DNA of 64,000 nucleotides from CAXBDP01 sp963974465 (GCA_049340005.1 JBMPIY010000003.1); one strand, 5' to 3'. Counted from the first letter of the stretch, positions 46,647-57,626 are shown. The notes: generated from the sequence alone by a model not told the origin. Numbers and translations: made by a program.

Positions 46647-49232
46647 ATGAGGACAAACCCTAAATATCTCTTCTATTCGATTATTGCTGGAATTTTCTTT
46701 AGCATGGTGCTGATTTCGTGTTCTAGCGAAAAAAATACCATGGTAAGTAAGGCCTTCCATAACACAACGTCGAGATTCAATGCCTTATTTCTTGCTAAGG
46801 AACAAATGCGGGAGGTGGAGGAAAATATTAGAGCATCGCAGACCTACAACTACGATGAAATCCTTCCTGTGTACCCACTAGTAGACTCAACGACCATTGC
46901 TCCAATGATAGCAGATTTGGACTATGTTATCGAAAAAGCTTCATTGATTATCCAGTTTCATGGCAATAGCCAATATGTAGACGATGCTTATTTTCTAATT
47001 GGAAAAGCACGGTTTTACAAAGGCGAATATTCCTTTGCCAATGAAACACTTCGCTTTGTAAATGTATCCAGCGACGACCAAGACCTGCAGCATCAAGCAT
47101 TGATATTCCTTATCCGTGTTTATTTGGCAGACAATCGCCCAGACCTTGCCGAAGAAGTCTCCAATTACCTCAAGAGACAAGAAATGACTGAAGATAATCT
47201 CTGGAGATTCTATCTTTCTCAGGCAGATTTTTATCAGAAAAGAGGCGATCTTGACAATATGGTAATCAACCTTGCAGAGGCAACATCTATTAGTAAAAAT
47301 AGATTTGATGTGGGAAGAATTCATTTTTTGCTTGCGCAAGTCTACCAGCAACTAGGATTCGATGGTGGAGCATATCAAAGCTATAGAGAGGTAATCAAAA
47401 CCAGCAAGGATTATGTCATGAGCTTTTATGCGAATTTATTTATGCAGCAAGTAGCACAGATGAGCCGTGATACAGATTTGCAAAAAGCTAGAAAATTCTA
47501 CACTAACCTATTGAAAGAAAGCAAGAATGAAGAATTTATAGGACGAATATACATGGAAATGGGTGCTTTCGAAGAGCGAAATGGGCAATTTGATCGGGCT
47601 TTCGAAAATTACAACTTAGCCATTACCAATTCAGAAAATGCGAGAGCGAGAGCACTTTCTTATAAGCGAATTGGTGATTTGCTTATAAATAAGGACAAGA
47701 ACTATTTGCACGCCAAACTCTATTATGATAGTGTAATGCTTGACCTCCCGCCCAATTATTCTAGCTATGCGCAGATAACTTCCCTATCAGAAGACTTATC
47801 CAATCATTATACATATTATAATACCGTAACCACAAACGATAGCTTATTACAATATGCGAATCTTTCCACAGATGAGATTGAAAGACTTGCAGACCGTTTG
47901 GCTCAACAGAAAAAAGAAGAATATGAAAATGAGCTTGAAAGATTGAAAGCTGCTGAAGAAAAGGCGGCTAGAGGCAATCTATTTCAAAATATTATAGGCA
48001 GAAGTGGTGGAGCAGCCAGTAATAATGCTTGGTATTTTTACAACCCAAGCGCCACAAGTCAAGGTCAGTTGGAGTTTCAGCGAATATATGGCAATAGAAG
48101 GCTTGAGGATAATTGGCGAAGGTCGCAACGCACTAACTTCCAATCTGTAGCCCAAGCTGAAGAACAAATACCTACTATGTTGGCCGATGAGGAAGTGGAA
48201 GCTGACACTGGATTCGATGTTGAAGGCTTTAAAGCAGAATTTATAGCCAGCATCCCAAATTCCCCTGAAAAACAAGCTGAATTTCAAGAGCAAATCAAAG
48301 AATCGCTTTTTGAAAAAGGTAAGATACTAAGACTTGAATTTGATGAGAATCAATTAGCCTTTGATGCTTTCACAGAGTTGCTCAGAAGGTTCCCAAATTC
48401 GGAATATGAGCCCGAAGCACTTTATTACTTATTCCTGATTGCAAATGAAATTGATTATGATGCCAGCGAATTTGAAAATATGCTCAAGGCCAATTATCCC
48501 AACAATATGTTCACGATGGCATTGTCGAACCCTGAATCACTCAATGAAATGGACGCCATAAGTGAAAAGCTGCAAGATGTGTATAAAACGGCTTACTTAT
48601 TGTACAAGGCGGAGCAATTTGCAGAAGCAAAATCTCTACTAAGAGGTATTTATTTAGACTATCCTTTATCAGAATTTAGCGACAACATTCGTTACTTAGA
48701 ATTGATGAACATTGCCAAATCGGAAAGTGAACTTGTGTTTAGAGAAAGTCTCGAATCATTCAATCGTGACTTTCCAGAAAGTGAATTGTCCGGAATGGCT
48801 ACGAAATTGGATAGTTTATACGCTGAAAGAAGAGAGCAATTGTATTCGCAAGTTGCAAATAGCTACCAAGCTGGGGAAGTTGCGCCTTTTTACTTAATGG
48901 TAACATTCACTGATGAAATGGCCCAACAGTCGGATACTTTTAGCGAAAACGTTCTAAGAACAGCATTACAGTTATTCCCAAGCACAATGCTAAAAGAGGA
49001 TTACGTAAATTTGGGAGGCGAAATCCCGATGATGGTATTCTCCGGTTTCGATAGTTTCGAGCAAGGCTTACAGCTGTGGCAGCAGATTCAGGGAATTGAA
49101 ATGATAAAATCAAACACGCAACAGGGTAATTTTTATACCTTCGTTATTGATAATAGAAATTTGGAAAGGCTATATCAGAACCTAGATGTAGAAGAGTACA
49201 TTACTTTTTTTGAGCAAATGTATAGGCAATAG
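46647..49232 (+). CDS. PorW/SprE-like TPR lipoprotein (gliding and type IX secretion)
   Basis: About 861 residues from MRTNPKYLFYSIIAG, since MVLISCSSEKNT is a lipobox and the upstream ATG at 46608 would leave it far inside. The next stretch STTSRFNALFLAKEQMREVEENI resembles the FHNxTARYN signature of PorW/SprE proteins. Many TPR-like helical pairs run through 90-450, a low-complexity KEEYENELERLKAAEE coiled coil at about 400-440, and more TPR at 550-800. PorW family members are outer-membrane lipoproteins needed for T9SS and gliding in Bacteroidota. It heads a three-gene run with PBP1A and uvrC. Confidence 0.72.
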   Translation: MRTNPKYLFYSIIAGIFFSMVLISCSSEKNTMVSKAFHNTTSRFNALFLAKEQMREVEENIRASQTYNYDEILPVYPLVDSTTIAPMIADLDYVIEKASLIIQFHGNSQYVDDAYFLIGKARFYKGEYSFANETLRFVNVSSDDQDLQHQALIFLIRVYLADNRPDLAEEVSNYLKRQEMTEDNLWRFYLSQADFYQKRGDLDNMVINLAEATSISKNRFDVGRIHFLLAQVYQQLGFDGGAYQSYREVIKTSKDYVMSFYANLFMQQVAQMSRDTDLQKARKFYTNLLKESKNEEFIGRIYMEMGAFEERNGQFDRAFENYNLAITNSENARARALSYKRIGDLLINKDKNYLHAKLYYDSVMLDLPPNYSSYAQITSLSEDLSNHYTYYNTVTTNDSLLQYANLSTDEIERLADRLAQQKKEEYENELERLKAAEEKAARGNLFQNIIGRSGGAASNNAWYFYNPSATSQGQLEFQRIYGNRRLEDNWRRSQRTNFQSVAQAEEQIPTMLADEEVEADTGFDVEGFKAEFIASIPNSPEKQAEFQEQIKESLFEKGKILRLEFDENQLAFDAFTELLRRFPNSEYEPEALYYLFLIANEIDYDASEFENMLKANYPNNMFTMALSNPESLNEMDAISEKLQDVYKTAYLLYKAEQFAEAKSLLRGIYLDYPLSEFSDNIRYLELMNIAKSESELVFRESLESFNRDFPESELSGMATKLDSLYAERREQLYSQVANSYQAGEVAPFYLMVTFTDEMAQQSDTFSENVLRTALQLFPSTMLKEDYVNLGGEIPMMVFSGFDSFEQGLQLWQQIQGIEMIKSNTQQGNFYTFVIDNRNLERLYQNLDVEEYITFFEQMYRQ

Positions 49233-49235
49233 TAA

Positions 49236-51560
49236 ATGGAAAAGAAAAGCAGTAAAAAAGAGGGTGAAAAAAGCCTTACTTCGAAAATAGTAAGAGGGAT
49301 CTGGATTGCATTTATCGCAGGTATGATAATGCTGCCAATATTTGTGTTTTCAATAAGTATTAATTTATTCAATTTGTATGGCGGCCTTCCAAGTTATCGG
49401 TCGCTAGAAAATCCAGAAACAGATCTCTCCTCTGAATTGATATCAGCAGATGGAGTAGTATTAGGTAGGTACTTCCGTTTCAATAGATCGCCTGTTCCTT
49501 ACGATTCTCTTTCACCGGCATTAATCAATACATTGGTAGCTACGGAAGATATCCGCTATTGGGATCACTCCGGAATTGATGCAATTGCTATTGCCAGAGC
49601 AGGTTTTGGTGTACTGAAATATACTTTAACTTTTGGCAATGCAAGTTTAGATGGCGGTGGTAGTACTATTACTCAGCAGCTGGCCAAAAACCTTTTTAAA
49701 ACCAGAAGTGAGCAAACCAAAGGTTTACTGAGTGATGTCAAATATCTCAGTATGGTCATTATAAAAGTGAAGGAATGGTTGGTGGCTGTAGAGCTCGAAA
49801 GCAATTACACCAAACAGGAAATTCTAGCGATGTACTTGAATACAGTCGATTTTGGTAGTAATGCTTATGGTATCAAGGCCGCTTCATCTACCTTTTTTGG
49901 GAAGACTCCTTATGAGCTCAATCACCAAGAAGCGGCTGTACTTGTTGGACTACAAAAGGCAGTTACCTATTATAATCCCTTCTATAATCCTGAAAATAGT
50001 TTGCGCCGTAGAAATGTGGTGCTCAACCAGTTAGCTAAGTATGATTTTCTTGATGAAGTAGTCGTTGACTCCTTAAAAGCATCGCCCATAGAGTTAAGCT
50101 ATGAAGTAGAAAACCAAAACACCGGCCTTGCTCCATATTTCAGAAAAATAATGTCGGATATATTGACCGTTTGGGGTAAAGAAAATGGCTATGATGTATG
50201 GGCTGATGGATTGAAAATATACACTACTGTGGACAGTCGAATGCAAATTGCCGCTGAGAAAGCCATGACTACTCATATGAGCGAGCTGCAAAAAACCTTC
50301 GATGAACATTGGAAAGGCAGAAATCCTTGGATAGATACAGATGGACGAGAAATAGAAGGTTTTATCGAATCAGCCGCCCGCCGTACGGATCGTTACAGAG
50401 GTTTAGTAAGAAAATATGGTGCAGGACACGATTCTATTGATATCGTGATGAACACGCCTGTGCGAATGAAGATATTCACTTGGCAAGGCGAAATTGATAC
50501 ATTATTAAGTCCGATTGATTCTGTTCATCATTTCAAGCGCTTTTTGCAAGGTGGGTTTATGGCAATGAAACCACAAAATGGACATATCAAAGCTTGGGTT
50601 GGTGGCATCAATCACAAATACTTCAAATATGATCATGTAAAGCAAGGCAAAAGACAGCCCGGTTCTACGTTCAAGCCATTCGTATATGCTACCGCAATTG
50701 AAAATGGCTATAGCCCATGCTTCGAAGTAGTAGATGCACCTGTAACCTTTGATCTCCCTGGACAAAATCCTCCATCATGGACGCCGCCAAATTCAGATGG
50801 GGTATTCTCTGGACAAGTAATGACAATCCGCCAAGCTATGGCTCGATCAATCAACTCCATTACGGCCTATATGATGAAGCAAGTAGGTCCAGAAAACGTA
50901 GTGGCGCTGGCTAAAAGGTTAGGTATAGAAAGCGAATTGGAAGCCGTACCATCGCTAGCACTTGGCGTAAATGATGTTTCTCTTTTTGAATTGGTCGGTG
51001 CCTACTCCACTTTTGCAAATGGCGGTATATGGACTGAGCCGATTTTCATTACGCGCATCGAAGATAAAAATGGCAACCTGATCCAAGAGTTTGTCCCTCG
51101 TACAAGAGAAGCAATGAGCGAAGAAACTGCCTACCTAATGCTCCACATGCTCAAAGGTGCGGTAGACGAAGATGGTGGTACTGGTGCCGGAATTCCTAGA
51201 GAGCTTAAAATAGACAATGAAATTGGTGCCAAAACAGGTACTACCAATAATGGCTCCGATGGCTGGTTTATGGGCGTCACAAAAGATCTTGTTGCTGGTG
51301 CATGGGTAGGTGGAGATGAATCGGTGATCCGATTTAGAAACTGGCTGATGGGTCAAGGTGCAAGAACGGCTAGACCAATTTGGGTCAATTTCTTTACTGA
51401 AGTGTATAGCAATCCACTATTGGGCGTTGAAAAAGGGCCATTCCAAGCGCCCGTAAAACAACTTTCTGTGGAAATCGATTGTAATCAATACAAAAGCCGC
51501 GGGAGGCAAACGGAGTATTTGAACTTCAATCAGTATGGTGGTGGTGAGGATGACAATTAA
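49236..51560 (+). CDS. Penicillin-binding protein 1A (GT51 and transpeptidase)
   Basis: 774 residues, 3 bp after the PorW-like gene. An N-terminal membrane helix, then GT51 motifs ATEDIRYWDHSGID and GGGSTITQQLAKNLF, then transpeptidase motifs SxxK in RQPGSTFKPFVYA, SxN in ARSINSI and KTG in GAKTGTTNNGSDGWFMG. All catalytic motifs are intact. It polymerises and cross-links peptidoglycan. Octamer at 51499 is in the tail. Confidence 0.95.
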   Translation: MEKKSSKKEGEKSLTSKIVRGIWIAFIAGMIMLPIFVFSISINLFNLYGGLPSYRSLENPETDLSSELISADGVVLGRYFRFNRSPVPYDSLSPALINTLVATEDIRYWDHSGIDAIAIARAGFGVLKYTLTFGNASLDGGGSTITQQLAKNLFKTRSEQTKGLLSDVKYLSMVIIKVKEWLVAVELESNYTKQEILAMYLNTVDFGSNAYGIKAASSTFFGKTPYELNHQEAAVLVGLQKAVTYYNPFYNPENSLRRRNVVLNQLAKYDFLDEVVVDSLKASPIELSYEVENQNTGLAPYFRKIMSDILTVWGKENGYDVWADGLKIYTTVDSRMQIAAEKAMTTHMSELQKTFDEHWKGRNPWIDTDGREIEGFIESAARRTDRYRGLVRKYGAGHDSIDIVMNTPVRMKIFTWQGEIDTLLSPIDSVHHFKRFLQGGFMAMKPQNGHIKAWVGGINHKYFKYDHVKQGKRQPGSTFKPFVYATAIENGYSPCFEVVDAPVTFDLPGQNPPSWTPPNSDGVFSGQVMTIRQAMARSINSITAYMMKQVGPENVVALAKRLGIESELEAVPSLALGVNDVSLFELVGAYSTFANGGIWTEPIFITRIEDKNGNLIQEFVPRTREAMSEETAYLMLHMLKGAVDEDGGTGAGIPRELKIDNEIGAKTGTTNNGSDGWFMGVTKDLVAGAWVGGDESVIRFRNWLMGQGARTARPIWVNFFTEVYSNPLLGVEKGPFQAPVKQLSVEIDCNQYKSRGRQTEYLNFNQYGGGEDDN

Positions 51561-51606
51561 TCCGTCATCAACACGCTAACCTAGCACCCAAAATTTCAAA
51601 GTAACT

Positions 51607-53415
51607 ATGGAGGATAGCTATGAAATCTCTTCCATTAAACCATCGGAAGTAAATCGCCTGCCCGACCAACCGGGAGTTTACAGGTATTATAATGCTGCCG
51701 ATGAATTGATATATGTAGGCAAAGCCAAAAACCTCAAAAAGAGAGTAAGTAGCTATTTCAACAAGCAGCAAGGACTCGATCGCAAAACGCGGAAAATGAT
51801 TTCTGAAATACAGCGTATCGAGTTTTCGATGGTGAATACAGAGTTTGATGCGCTATTGCTGGAAAATAGCCTTATCAAAGCCAACCACCCGCGTTACAAC
51901 ATTCTGATGCGCGACGATAAGTCTTATCCATATATCGTCATTACTAAAGAGCCTTTTCCTCGTATTTTTCCTACGCGAAGGGTATTCCCTAATAGCGGAA
52001 CCTATTTTGGCCCATACGCGAGCGTCAAGGCCATGCATAATATCCTTGATCTAATTCGTAAGCTTTATAAAATACGCACTTGTAAGCTTCATCTTTCAGA
52101 ACAAAATGTACAAGCCGGCAAATTTAAAGTTTGCTTAGAATACCATATTGGCAACTGCCTAGGGCCATGTGAAGGATTACAAAAAGAAGAATCTTACCTC
52201 GCTGATATTGAACTGGCTACGTATATTCTCAAAGGAAATTTAGCCTCCGTTCGACATTATTTCAAAGATAAAATGCAAGAGGCAGCAACCGCATTGCGAT
52301 TTGAAGAAGCGCAGGAATTTAAAGAAAAATATGATCTGCTAGATTTGTTCCAAGCCAAGTCGCTGGTTGTAACTCCAGCCATTGAAGATGTGGATGTAGT
52401 AGGCCTCGTGAGTGACGAAAAAACAGCATTTGTCAATTATATCCGTATCAAAAACGGAATGATGGTGCTTACCAAAAGCTTGGAAGTTAAGAAGAAGCTA
52501 GAGGAAAAGGACGAAGAAATATTTCCATTGATTGTGGTGGAGTTACGAAATACCTACCAAAGTACAGCAAAAGAAATTCTGAGCAATATAGAAGTGGATT
52601 TGGAAGGGACAGAACTCAAATGGACTGTGCCTAAAATCGGTGACAAACGAAAACTGGTAGAAATTGCACTGAAAAATGCGCTGTACTATAAGAAGGAGAA
52701 AATTGCGCTGATTGGCTCAAAAGAACCTAAGGAGCTAAAAGTGCTCAAAATATTGCAAGCTGATTTGCAGCTAAAAGAAATTCCAGATCATATAGAATGC
52801 TTCGATAATTCGAATATTCAAGGGACCAATCCGGTGGCGGCGATGGTCTGTTTCAAAAATGCCAAACCCAGCAAAAAAGATTATAGACATTTCTTAATTA
52901 AAACAGTAGAAGGTCCGGATGATTTTGCTTCCATGCAAGAGGTGGTCTATCGCAGATATAAAAGGTTGCGGGAGGAAAATATGCCACTCCCTAAGCTTAT
53001 CGTAATTGATGGAGGCAAAGGGCAGTTGAGCTCGGCTGTCGAAGCCCTAAACCAACTGGGGATTTATGGCGAAATTCCTGTAATCGGCATTGCCAAAAGG
53101 CTAGAAGAAATTTACTTTCCGGGCGACCAATATCCATTGCATATCGATAAGAAATCTCCTTCGCTAATGCTCCTGCAAAGATTGAGAGATGAAGCGCATA
53201 GATTTGCAATTACTCATCACCGTAATTTACGCAGCAAAAAAAGCATCAATAGTGCTTTGGTAGAAATACCGGGTATTGGCGACAAAAGCCTTCAAGCTTT
53301 GCTGAAAGAGTTTAAAACCATATCGAAAATGAAGGAAGCTGGAGAAAGTCGATTAGCCGAAATTGTAGGCAAATCGAGAGCTGAGAAGGTATGGGCGTGG
53401 ATAAGCCAAAAATAA
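51607..53415 (+). CDS. uvrC: Excinuclease ABC subunit C
   Basis: 602 residues. N-terminal GIY-YIG (PGVYRYYNAADELIYVGKAKNLKKR, 24-48), a UVR domain (RHYFKDKMQEAATALRFEEAQEFKEKYDLL), the RNase H-like domain with IECFDNSNIQGTNPVA and VIDGGKGQLS, and C-terminal helix-hairpin-helix (LVEIPGIGDKSLQALL). It makes both incisions in nucleotide excision repair. 46 bp after PBP1A. Octamer at 52968 reads R-E-E. Confidence 0.97.
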   Translation: MEDSYEISSIKPSEVNRLPDQPGVYRYYNAADELIYVGKAKNLKKRVSSYFNKQQGLDRKTRKMISEIQRIEFSMVNTEFDALLLENSLIKANHPRYNILMRDDKSYPYIVITKEPFPRIFPTRRVFPNSGTYFGPYASVKAMHNILDLIRKLYKIRTCKLHLSEQNVQAGKFKVCLEYHIGNCLGPCEGLQKEESYLADIELATYILKGNLASVRHYFKDKMQEAATALRFEEAQEFKEKYDLLDLFQAKSLVVTPAIEDVDVVGLVSDEKTAFVNYIRIKNGMMVLTKSLEVKKKLEEKDEEIFPLIVVELRNTYQSTAKEILSNIEVDLEGTELKWTVPKIGDKRKLVEIALKNALYYKKEKIALIGSKEPKELKVLKILQADLQLKEIPDHIECFDNSNIQGTNPVAAMVCFKNAKPSKKDYRHFLIKTVEGPDDFASMQEVVYRRYKRLREENMPLPKLIVIDGGKGQLSSAVEALNQLGIYGEIPVIGIAKRLEEIYFPGDQYPLHIDKKSPSLMLLQRLRDEAHRFAITHHRNLRSKKSINSALVEIPGIGDKSLQALLKEFKTISKMKEAGESRLAEIVGKSRAEKVWAWISQK

Positions 53416-53425
53416 GGGGAAAAAA

Positions 53426-53449
53426 GGCACCCAATTGGAATTGAGTGCC
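53426..53449. terminator. Bidirectional terminator between uvrC and the S9 peptidase
   Basis: GGCAC-CCAATT-gg-AATTG-AGTGCC hairpin, with A-run before it and a C/T-rich tail after. Serves both converging genes. Confidence 0.75.
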
Positions 53450-53502
53450 CTCTTTCAACCTTAACCAGCTGCCACCGGTTAACCTTAATCACATCACCAT
53501 CA

Positions 53503-55860
53503 CTATTCTTCGAACAAATCTAAATCGACGCCGGTTCGGTAATCGCCAATTAAATGTTCAGCGAAATAATACCACATCATTTTGTCGAAATACTCTTGGT
53601 ATGCACCGAAGCCATGACGACGGCCCGGCATCACCATAAAGTCAAAACGCTTACCAGCTTTGATCAATGCATCTGCTACTCTTATGGAATTTCCAGGGTG
53701 CACATTGTTGTCCATATCGCCATGTACAAGCAATAAATGACCTTTTAGATTTTTAGCTAATTCTGCATTTGTCTTAATTTCTGATTTAAAAGAAATCTCT
53801 TCAACAGTTTCTTCTTCACCTTCATCATTTTTCTTCTTCACTTTTTTCACCTCTTCTTTTACACCGTGGTGTACTTCACCCCACCAGATGTTATACATAT
53901 TGTTATCGTGATTACCTGCTGATGATACTGCCGCAGTGTAGAAATCAGGATACGTAAGTAGCGCTGCGGTAGACATAAATCCACCACCGGAGTGACCGAA
54001 AATACCTACTTTGCTTATATTGATAAACTTATGTCTGTTAGATAATTGCTCCAAAGCATACTTGTTATCTGCCAAAGGATAATCGCGCATATTGTCATAA
54101 CCGAATGTATGATAATAACGAGAACGCTGCGGGCTACCACCACGCTGACCTACGGCTACTACTACAAAACCTAATTGCGCTAATGCTTCATTTCTGCCTA
54201 AACTAAAGTTCTTCGGCACTGGCTCAGTTTGCGGACCAGGATAAACGTAGGTTACAATCGGATACGTCTTGGTAGAATCAAAATCATAAGGCTTCCACAT
54301 CACGCCGTACAAATCGGTTACATTATCAGCAGCTTTTACAGTGAAAGGCTCTGGCATTTTAAAGCCTGCTTCCACTAATTTGCTGATGTCTGATTCCTCA
54401 AGATCAAGAACTACACGACCTTCTTTATCTCTCAACACAGATTTTGGCACTTGATTTACCGTGCTATAAGTATCTACAAAGTAGTTGTTCTTATCAGACA
54501 TATTGAAACTATGCGTAGCATTTTCTGATGTCAATAACTTTTGACCACTGCCATCAAATTTCACTTTGTAGTACATGTTATAGTATGGATCTACACCCGG
54601 CTCTAAGCCGTAGCCTTCGAAGTAAATTGTACGAGCAACAGTATCCACTTTTTGGATATCACCCGCTACGAAATAGCCATTGGTGATTTTGTTTTTCATA
54701 TTTCCTTCGCCATCATAAAGGTATAGTTGTCCCCAACCATCACGCTCGCTAAACCAGATGATTTCCTGTCCTTCGTTGATCAAACCTACGTTTGCATATC
54801 GCGTGTTGAAATAAGGCTTACTTACTTCTTCGATCAAAATCTTAACATCCCCCGTTTCGGTATCTACTCTACACAAATCGATTTTGCTCCACGTACGATC
54901 ACGACGGATAAACCATAAATATTTAGATTCTTTCAGTGAGGTGAATATACCTCCGCCCGCTCCAAAATAAGCTCCACCAATCGATTGATCTTTCCATCTT
55001 TCGGCTTTTACTGGGATTTGCTTTTTGCTCTCTACATCAAAAATATGTAATTCATCTTGAGGCACATTTTTATCGCCCGGCATTGGATATTTGTATGTCT
55101 CCAATTCTGGACGACCGCGGGAGGTTGAGTTGATTACCCATAGGTCATCTACTTTTCTTCTGTCCTGACGCTTCGAGTATAATTTTTTGGAATCCTTAAA
55201 CCAAGAAACGCCTGGCCTTAAACGCTTGGTCGTAGTAGTATCCCCATCGTTTGCATTGTAGCTATACCATTTTTCACCATCAGTAGTCAATTGATATTCC
55301 ACACTGTCGGCATCACCCGCTTTCATCAAGTATAGATTATGGTTTTTCGCAAAAGCAATCCACGTACTATCTGGTGAGTAGTTGGCCCAAGTAATTCTTT
55401 CCTCCCTCTTTTTGATGGAATCTTCCTTTACTAGCGTACGATTCGAAATATTGTATGTGAAACCGATAGAATCCACATGGAAAGTGAACAAACCACGATC
55501 TACATCATACTTAAATTCCTTTAGATCAAGATCTTTAGCATTGAACGCGCGATTCATCGACTCACTCAATTTGCCAGCCATATAGTCTTGGTCGAATAGC
55601 AAATTCTTAGTGCGATTAGCAGCATTTACCATGTACCAATTGCGGCCTTCGGTATTTTGGTAGCTATACCAAAACTCTTCCTTATCCTTGATCCAGTTTG
55701 GAGATACGCTCAAACTGCCAGACATTTTTCTGAGATTTTCAGGCTTGAATTTCTCAGCTGCTTTGAAGTTGGCTTTGTCTTGAGCAAACACATCCGTCAA
55801 AGTGAAGCAAAATAGCAAGGCTAGGGAAATCCCTAAATTGCTTTTCCAAGATGATTTCAT
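53503..55860 (-). CDS. S9 family prolyl oligopeptidase / dipeptidyl-peptidase IV-like
   Basis: 785 residues. Signal peptide ISLALLFCFTLTDVFAQ, a beta-propeller of about 60-540 (WYSYNANDG, WLWDG-type blades), and an alpha/beta-hydrolase with catalytic Ser in FGHSGGGFMS (about 655), Asp in VHGDMDNNVHPGN and His in RRHGFG. It trims dipeptides after proline from peptides in the periplasm. Charged insert KKVKKKNDEGEEETVEE lies near 700. Octamer at 55117. Confidence 0.93.
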   Translation of the reverse strand: MKSSWKSNLGISLALLFCFTLTDVFAQDKANFKAAEKFKPENLRKMSGSLSVSPNWIKDKEEFWYSYQNTEGRNWYMVNAANRTKNLLFDQDYMAGKLSESMNRAFNAKDLDLKEFKYDVDRGLFTFHVDSIGFTYNISNRTLVKEDSIKKREERITWANYSPDSTWIAFAKNHNLYLMKAGDADSVEYQLTTDGEKWYSYNANDGDTTTTKRLRPGVSWFKDSKKLYSKRQDRRKVDDLWVINSTSRGRPELETYKYPMPGDKNVPQDELHIFDVESKKQIPVKAERWKDQSIGGAYFGAGGGIFTSLKESKYLWFIRRDRTWSKIDLCRVDTETGDVKILIEEVSKPYFNTRYANVGLINEGQEIIWFSERDGWGQLYLYDGEGNMKNKITNGYFVAGDIQKVDTVARTIYFEGYGLEPGVDPYYNMYYKVKFDGSGQKLLTSENATHSFNMSDKNNYFVDTYSTVNQVPKSVLRDKEGRVVLDLEESDISKLVEAGFKMPEPFTVKAADNVTDLYGVMWKPYDFDSTKTYPIVTYVYPGPQTEPVPKNFSLGRNEALAQLGFVVVAVGQRGGSPQRSRYYHTFGYDNMRDYPLADNKYALEQLSNRHKFINISKVGIFGHSGGGFMSTAALLTYPDFYTAAVSSAGNHDNNMYNIWWGEVHHGVKEEVKKVKKKNDEGEEETVEEISFKSEIKTNAELAKNLKGHLLLVHGDMDNNVHPGNSIRVADALIKAGKRFDFMVMPGRRHGFGAYQEYFDKMMWYYFAEHLIGDYRTGVDLDLFEE

Positions 55861-56072
55861 ATTGTTAATTTTTGTTGGGTTTGTTCCAGTTTAACTACTA
55901 AATTAAAGTCCTACCAAATAGTAATGAAATTGAATGTGTCAAGCGGTCATGATTATCCACATTTGGTTTGGCGATTTTGAAATCTACTAATGCTTTAGGA
56001 CCCATCCTCCCGCGTTTTCATATCCCAATCCAATATTATTGATAATCAATATTGTTCGTTCGTGTAATTGTT

Positions 56073-56103
56073 TTCGCTTTAGTCATTTCTCTGATTATTT
56101 TTG
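56073..56103 (+). promoter_or_regulatory. Candidate sigma-ABfr-type promoter
   Basis: TTCG (3 of 4 to TTTG) at 56073, 19 bp, then TATTTTTG at 56096, a full match to TAnnTTTG. The ATG at 56127 follows at 23 bp. It overlaps the 5' part of the longer frame from 56052, which supports the shorter start. Confidence 0.5.
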
Positions 56104-56126
56104 ATAAACCAAAAAACCACTACAAA

Positions 56127-57599
56127 ATGAAAAACTTACAACGAAGCATTGGTGCATTAGCCCTTTCTGCACTGATCTTTACTGCCTGCGAAGCCCCAAA
56201 AGAGGAAACGGCAGATGTTCTACAAAAAATTAATACGGAAGTACTCGCCAATTCTAAAGCCTACGCTACATTACAAGAAGCGACATCCACTATTGGCCAC
56301 CGACTTACCGGCTCGCCCAATGGCGCACAAGCAGAGGAATACACATACAATTTGCTGAAAAGCTATGGCTTCGAGGATGTACAATATATGCCTTTCGAAG
56401 TGCAAACTTGGACTAGAGGAACTATAGATGTGCAAATAGGAAATCCCGGTGCATTGGAAGCTTTCTCTGCGGTGAGTTTAGCTCATTCGCCCGTGGAAGT
56501 AGATGTTGAAGCTGAAATAATAGACCTTGGCAATGGCTTGGAAGCCGACTACGAAAGAGTAGGCGATGCAGTACAAGGCAAAATCGCTTTGGTGTATATT
56601 GGCATTTTGCCTGATTCGGAAGAAGGCGCATCGAATCTACACAGATCTGAAAAAACGGCTTTGGCAACTGAAAATGGCGCCATTGGAATTATCATTCACA
56701 ATCAGGTAGATGGTGGAGTGCTGCTTACGGGAACGGCTTCTGTTACAGGTAGTCTTATCGATATTCCGGCCGTGTGTATAAGCAAGGAAGATGGCGCAGC
56801 TTTGAGAGAAAGACTGCAAACGGAGACCATCCATGCGAGCATTAATATGACCAATACTGCTGATTACATAAAGGCTAGAAATGTGATTGCTACACTGAAA
56901 GGCAGTGAATTGCCTGAAGAAAAAATCCTTATCGGTGGCCACCTAGATAGCTGGGATTTGGCAACAGGTGCGATAGATAATGGCATTGGTTCATTCGCTG
57001 TATTGGATATGGCGCGTACTTTCAAAGCATTGGATTTGAAGCCTAAAAGAACAATTGAATTTGTGATGTTTATGGGCGAAGAGCAAGGACTTTTGGGTTC
57101 TAGACATTATGTAGATCAGGCTGTTGCTGATGGCTCTATAGATAATATCAAGTATATGTTCAACCACGACATGACGGGCAACCCGGTTGGCTACAATGCG
57201 GGAGGTAGACCAGAGACTGCCGAAATGCTCAACGAAATAGGTGAACAAATAATGGCTGTGGACAGCAGCACTTTCAAAAACAACAACCGCAACGGCGCAG
57301 GATTGCATAGCGATCATCAGCCATTTATGCTGCAAGGGATTCCTACTATCTCGCCAGTAGGCCAGCTAGACCCAAGCATTTTTGGTTGCTACCATGCCGA
57401 TTGCGATGATTTCAATCTAGTAAACGAAGCGCATATAAGAGATAATGTACGCTTTAGCAGTATGCTACTCTACAGTATGGCCGACAGAGAAACCATACCA
57501 ACTCCAAGAATGAGCGATGAAGAAACCAAAGAATTCTTGATCCGCTCAGGACTTCGCTTGAAACTAACCATCGGCGGCGATTGGAGATGGGAGAATTGA
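56127..57599 (+). CDS. M28 family zinc aminopeptidase lipoprotein
   Basis: About 490 residues from MKNLQRSIGALALSALIFTACE, whose lipobox FTAC sets the start; an upstream in-frame ATG (56052) would hide it. A PA-like insert occupies about 120-230. The peptidase domain carries the metal and catalytic residues GGHLDSWDLATGAIDNG, GEEQGLLGS and, near the end, CYHADCDDF. It removes N-terminal residues at the envelope. Octamer at 57198 is inside. A terminator hairpin follows. Confidence 0.9.
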   Translation: MKNLQRSIGALALSALIFTACEAPKEETADVLQKINTEVLANSKAYATLQEATSTIGHRLTGSPNGAQAEEYTYNLLKSYGFEDVQYMPFEVQTWTRGTIDVQIGNPGALEAFSAVSLAHSPVEVDVEAEIIDLGNGLEADYERVGDAVQGKIALVYIGILPDSEEGASNLHRSEKTALATENGAIGIIIHNQVDGGVLLTGTASVTGSLIDIPAVCISKEDGAALRERLQTETIHASINMTNTADYIKARNVIATLKGSELPEEKILIGGHLDSWDLATGAIDNGIGSFAVLDMARTFKALDLKPKRTIEFVMFMGEEQGLLGSRHYVDQAVADGSIDNIKYMFNHDMTGNPVGYNAGGRPETAEMLNEIGEQIMAVDSSTFKNNNRNGAGLHSDHQPFMLQGIPTISPVGQLDPSIFGCYHADCDDFNLVNEAHIRDNVRFSSMLLYSMADRETIPTPRMSDEETKEFLIRSGLRLKLTIGGDWRWEN

Positions 57600-57626
57600 T
57601 TTAAACCAAAATAGAATTTAACAGAA

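Noticed and set aside
56052..56126. Longer N-terminus for the M28 peptidase
   Set aside because: It would bury the lipobox signal peptide and overlaps a good promoter candidate.
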